64,000 nucleotides of DNA from Luidia sarsii. Taxonomy: Eukaryota > Echinodermata > Asteroidea > Paxillosida > Luidiidae. Positions 63,270 through 64,000 of the stretch are shown in pieces. The notes beneath the pieces are model-generated. The model was not told the DNA's origin and searched no databases. It saw only the letters and a program-made list of their open reading frames with translations. The DNA lies in assembly GCA_949987565.1 (NCBI GenBank), contig OX465112.1, positions 12,354,536 through 12,418,535 on the forward strand, written 5' to 3'. Within the stretch, counting starts at the first letter, position 1. The number at the start of each line of letters is the position of its first letter. The position numbers and the translations under genes are program-made.

Positions 63270-64000
63270 GTAAGTGAGCAAGCAAGCAAGCGTGCACTGG
63301 AGCGATAAGCAAATCTCCCTCCAGAGGTCCTCCTGGTTCCCCCTGCCCTCCCTCCCTACCTTCTTCCCTCCCTCCCTCCTTCCCTCCCTCCCTCCCCCTC
63401 CCCTCCCCTTGCCTCCATCCCTGCCCCCATCCCTGCCTCTTTCCCTCCTTCCCTCCTTCCCTCCTTTCATTCCCTCCCCCTCCTTCCCTCCCTCCCTCCT
63501 TCGCTCCTTCCCTCCTTCCCTCACTCCTTCCCTCCTAACCTCCTTCCCTCCCTCCCTCCCTCCTTCCCTCCCTCCGTCCCTCCCTTCCCCCTCCCTCCCC
63601 CCTCCATCCCTCCCTCCCTGCCTCCCTCCCTCTGTCCAACACTCTCTCCCTCCCGCCCTCCCTCCATCCCTCCCTCCTTCCCTTCTTCCCTCCTTCCCTT
63701 CTTTCCTCCTCGTGCTTGGAAAAGAAAAAAAGGAGAACTGAATTTGTTGCCGTTCAGTCACTTGCTTGGTGACGCCATGCCCAGACGCCAGTAACTGGAC
63801 CATCTCTCGTCGGAATAAATCCAAGCGCATGTTTTGATCATGGGATATCTTTGCCCCGAAGCAATTATGCGATGGCACAGCAGTTGTTTACATCCAAGAT
63901 CTGTGCCCCCCCCCCCCCCATCGTTCCAATATGGATAAGAATTACAGAGGAACAGTGGTCTTCGCCTTGCGAAAATAGAATGCAATAACGTATCTGAGGA
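63270..64000 (+). other. Start of shootin intron 10 with (CCCT)n tract
   Basis: Intron sequence to the right edge. A (CCCT)n/(CCCTT)n tract runs from about 63335 to 63715, and a C run is at about 63906-63919. The 155- and 290-codon frames across it are repeat artefacts. Confidence 0.75.

Noticed and set aside
62207..63878. Frames of 140-290 codons on both strands
   Set aside because: They are microsatellite translation artefacts within shootin introns 9 and 10.

Overview
This is animal nuclear DNA. It has small exons joined by GT-AG introns, dispersed short transposons, tRNA-derived SINEs, minisatellites and long CT microsatellites, and no bacterial-style operons. Two tandem nanos genes, a single shootin-1-like gene and a high density of foldback elements suggest an invertebrate deuterostome, most likely an echinoderm of sea-urchin type. 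The species call is inference; the gene calls rest on visible motifs.

Layout. Positions 1-4.2 kb are gene-free repeats (CATG/TGTACA-rich DNA and foldback elements). A probable 3' end of a retroelement sits at 4.2-4.57 kb on the minus strand. An AT-rich stretch (5.2-7.8 kb) lies downstream of the first nanos gene. Nanos A (minus) has a main exon at 7804-8391 and, by splice-site and frame reasoning, a 16-codon first exon at 10215-10262. Nanos B (minus) is a single-exon gene at 13962-14615, with a TATA box and two CCAAT boxes upstream. After about 3 kb of intergenic DNA, a plus-strand shootin-1-like gene begins at 17687 and runs past the right edge of the window. I could place ten coding exons, all in consistent phase (459 codons). 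Its third intron is about 33.8 kb and holds most of the repeats.

How the genes relate. The nanos paralogues are RNA-binding translational repressors. Each has an N-terminal motif resembling the NOT1-interacting motif and two CCHC zinc knuckles with exact family spacing. They are tandem duplicates that differ in gene structure and linker. Shootin-1 is a coiled-coil and proline-rich cytoskeletal clutch protein known from neuronal polarity. It is divergently arranged to the nanos pair, and nothing in the sequence links their functions.

Main points to check: the hidden nanos A first exon; a nearly perfect hairpin inside the nanos A intron; an internal exon duplication in shootin (two 95-nt exons of identical phase); two transposon insertions with clear target-site duplications (8-bp duplication in shootin intron 5; 6-bp duplication inside a 148-bp satellite array); foldback families with internally homogenised words; and a minisatellite that appears to have grown out of the inside of a foldback element. 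No new protein system was found.
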